Assembly (NCBI GenBank): GCA_002299975.1 | Contig: DBOT01000030.1 | Span: forward strand, 1-6,701 | Length of the DNA: 6,701 nt | From: Lactobacillaceae bacterium UBA639 | Lineage (GTDB): Bacteria; Bacillota; Bacilli; Lactobacillales; Lactobacillaceae | Direction of reading: 5' to 3' | Shown here: one piece after another, positions 5,247 through 6,701 of the stretch | Layout of the letters: each line of letters starts with the position of its first letter | How positions within the stretch are numbered: the stretch's first letter is position 1 | The notes under the pieces: model-generated | What the model saw: only the letters and a program-made list of their open reading frames with translations | The model's database searches: none | What the model was told of the DNA's origin: nothing | Position numbers and translations under genes: made by a program

Positions 5247-6701
5247 TTACTTATCCATGTATTCCTTGGCAAGCTTCAGCGCATCCTGGATCCCGGCTGG
5301 GTTCTTCCCACCAGCCTGGGCCAGGTTTGGCCGACCGCCACCGCCACCATTGATGGCCTTGGCGATGGACTTGATCAGGTCACCAGCCTTTAAGCCGGCC
5401 TTGACCTTGTCGTCACTTACGGCAACCAACAAGTTGGCCTTGTCGCCGTTGGCTGTTCCGAGAACCAATACGTCGGAGAGCTTCTTAGCCCGCCAGCTAT
5501 CAGCCAGTTGACGAAGCTGGCCCATTCCAGCAACCTTGACCTCAGCGGCGATCATGCTACCTTGCTTGGTGTCCTGAACGTTTTCAAAGACGTTATTAGC
5601 CTGTTGAGCAGCGATCTTAGCTTCCAGATCAGCACTCTTCTTCTGGGCTTCCTTCAGGTCAGCTTGCAGAGCTACTACCTGGTGAGGAACCTCCTTAATT
5701 TGGGCAGTCTTCAATTCTGCTGCCGTCTGTTCAAGCAGGTTATCGCGATCCTGGAGGAACTTGAAGGCGTCACTAGAGGTAACGGCTTCGATCCGCCGAA
5801 CACCGGCACCAACCCCACCTTCGGAAACGATCTTGAAAAGACCCAGTTCGTTGGTGTTTTTGACGTGATCACCACCACAGAATTCAGTGTTGTAGTCACC
5901 AATCTTAACAACCCGAACCTTATCACCGTACTTGTCGGAGAAGAGGGCAATGGCACCCATCTCCTTGGCTGAGTCGATGTCGGTTTCAACGGTCTTAACC
6001 GGAATTTCCTTCCAGATCTGCTCGTTGACCATTTTTTCAACTGCCTGCAGGTCCTTAGCCGTAACCTGGCCAAAGTGGTTGAAGTCAAAACGCAGGTAGT
6101 GTTCTTCAACAAGTGAACCAGCCTGTTGAGTGTGACCACCCAAGACGTTCCGCAATGCCTGGTCAAGCAAGTGGGTTGCGGTGTGGTTCTTTTCGATCTT
6201 CAGGTGACGCAGACGATCAACAACCAGCTTGTAACGAGCACCCTTCTTCAGTGGGGCCGTCAGTTCAACCCGGTGCAGGTTCTGTTGGTTTGGCGCATGC
6301 TGAACGTCAACAACCCGGCCAACCTTCTTGCCGTAGTTATCGATGATGTCACCAGTATCGGCAACCTGGCCACCCATTTCGGCATAGAATGGGGTGACGT
6401 CAAAGATGACTTCGATGTCCTTGTCATTGGCGTCGGCAGAATCAGCCTGCTTACCATCATGAGCTAGACCGATAACCTTGGCATTGTCAACCGTCAGATC
6501 AGTGTAACCAACGTACTTGCTGTCTTCCTTGAAGTCGGTCCACAGGTCCGTTTGAACACCCATCCCGTTATCCATGTCACGAGCGTTCCGGGCCCGGTTC
6601 TGCTGTTCAGTCATCGCTGCTTCGAAGCCCTTCTGGTCAACCGTCAGGCCCTCGTCGCTAGCGTATTCCTTCGTCAGTTCGATTGGGAAGCCGTAAGTAT
6701 C
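5247..6701 (-). CDS. alaS: Alanyl-tRNA synthetase, C-terminal part (cut by window edge)
   Basis: The visible 484 residues are the C-terminal part of AlaRS, which attaches alanine to tRNA-Ala and hydrolyses mischarged Ser- or Gly-tRNA-Ala. The reading frame stays open to the right edge, where it begins with DTYGFPIELTKEY, so the catalytic domain and about 390 residues lie outside the window; an internal ATG at 6612-6614 is not the true start. Numbering from the first visible codon: end of the tRNA-recognition region (1-60); editing domain with FYAEMGGQVAD (105-115), HTATH (173-177) and CGGDH (275-279), the four zinc-site residues being spaced as in E. coli AlaRS; charged coiled-coil about 324-370; C-Ala/DHHA1 domain about 380-484 with the glycine-rich GGGGGRPNLAQAGG (452-465). 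No frameshift or missing editing residue is seen. A strong terminator follows, separating it from ireB. Confidence 0.98.
   Translation of the reverse strand, partial: DTYGFPIELTKEYASDEGLTVDQKGFEAAMTEQQNRARNARDMDNGMGVQTDLWTDFKEDSKYVGYTDLTVDNAKVIGLAHDGKQADSADANDKDIEVIFDVTPFYAEMGGQVADTGDIIDNYGKKVGRVVDVQHAPNQQNLHRVELTAPLKKGARYKLVVDRLRHLKIEKNHTATHLLDQALRNVLGGHTQQAGSLVEEHYLRFDFNHFGQVTAKDLQAVEKMVNEQIWKEIPVKTVETDIDSAKEMGAIALFSDKYGDKVRVVKIGDYNTEFCGGDHVKNTNELGLFKIVSEGGVGAGVRRIEAVTSSDAFKFLQDRDNLLEQTAAELKTAQIKEVPHQVVALQADLKEAQKKSADLEAKIAAQQANNVFENVQDTKQGSMIAAEVKVAGMGQLRQLADSWRAKKLSDVLVLGTANGDKANLLVAVSDDKVKAGLKAGDLIKSIAKAINGGGGGRPNLAQAGGKNPAGIQDALKLAKEYMDK

Noticed and set aside
5508..6467. Open frames of 154, 113 and 77 codons on the plus strand and 151 and 66 codons on the minus strand within alaS
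   Set aside because: The minus-strand ones are in a shifted frame of alaS and the plus-strand ones are antisense to it. The alaS protein is intact and conserved throughout, so these are shadows.
6612..6614. ATG in the alaS frame as a gene start
   Set aside because: The frame stays open for 29 more codons to the window edge and encodes conserved AlaRS sequence (DTYGFPIELT), so this is an internal methionine.

Overview
The window looks like chromosomal housekeeping DNA from a low-to-mid GC Firmicute, most likely a heterofermentative lactobacillus such as Limosilactobacillus or a close relative. That placement rests on recalled similarity of the TrxA, RuvX and MutS2 proteins and on the gene order. 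No database search was possible, so genus is tentative. I see no mobile element, CRISPR array, tRNA or rRNA, and no sign of horizontal transfer.

Layout, left to right. A single plus-strand gene (100-651) encodes a YslB/DUF2507 protein behind its own -10 element. It converges on a minus-strand block across a hairpin terminator that can serve both directions. Reading the minus strand from right to left in its own direction: the C-terminal half of alaS (cut off by the right edge) ends at a strong terminator; a new promoter with a perfect palindrome over its -35 box drives ireB, ruvX and yrzB, which are overlapping or tightly spaced; a GU-containing terminator follows yrzB; then come cvpA and mutS2 (cvpA stop built into the mutS2 ribosome binding site); finally trxA has a near-consensus promoter of its own. 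No stretch longer than about 140 bases lacks a gene.

How the genes relate. alaS, ireB, ruvX and yrzB form the well-known Firmicute cluster: alanyl-tRNA synthetase, a small phosphoprotein target of the PASTA-domain Ser/Thr kinase, an RNase H-fold nuclease linked to pre-16S rRNA maturation, and an acidic DUF1292 protein of unknown role. cvpA-mutS2-trxA is the second familiar cluster: a four-helix membrane protein, the MutS2 ATPase/Smr protein (ribosome-collision rescue or recombination control), and thioredoxin. Compared with the Bacillus subtilis order, zapA and polX are missing between yrzB and mutS2.

Nothing in the window amounts to a new system. The items most worth a second look are the palindrome over the ireB promoter, the basic tail of the YslB protein, the terminator that separates cvpA from the ireB operon, and the altered phosphosite context in IreB.
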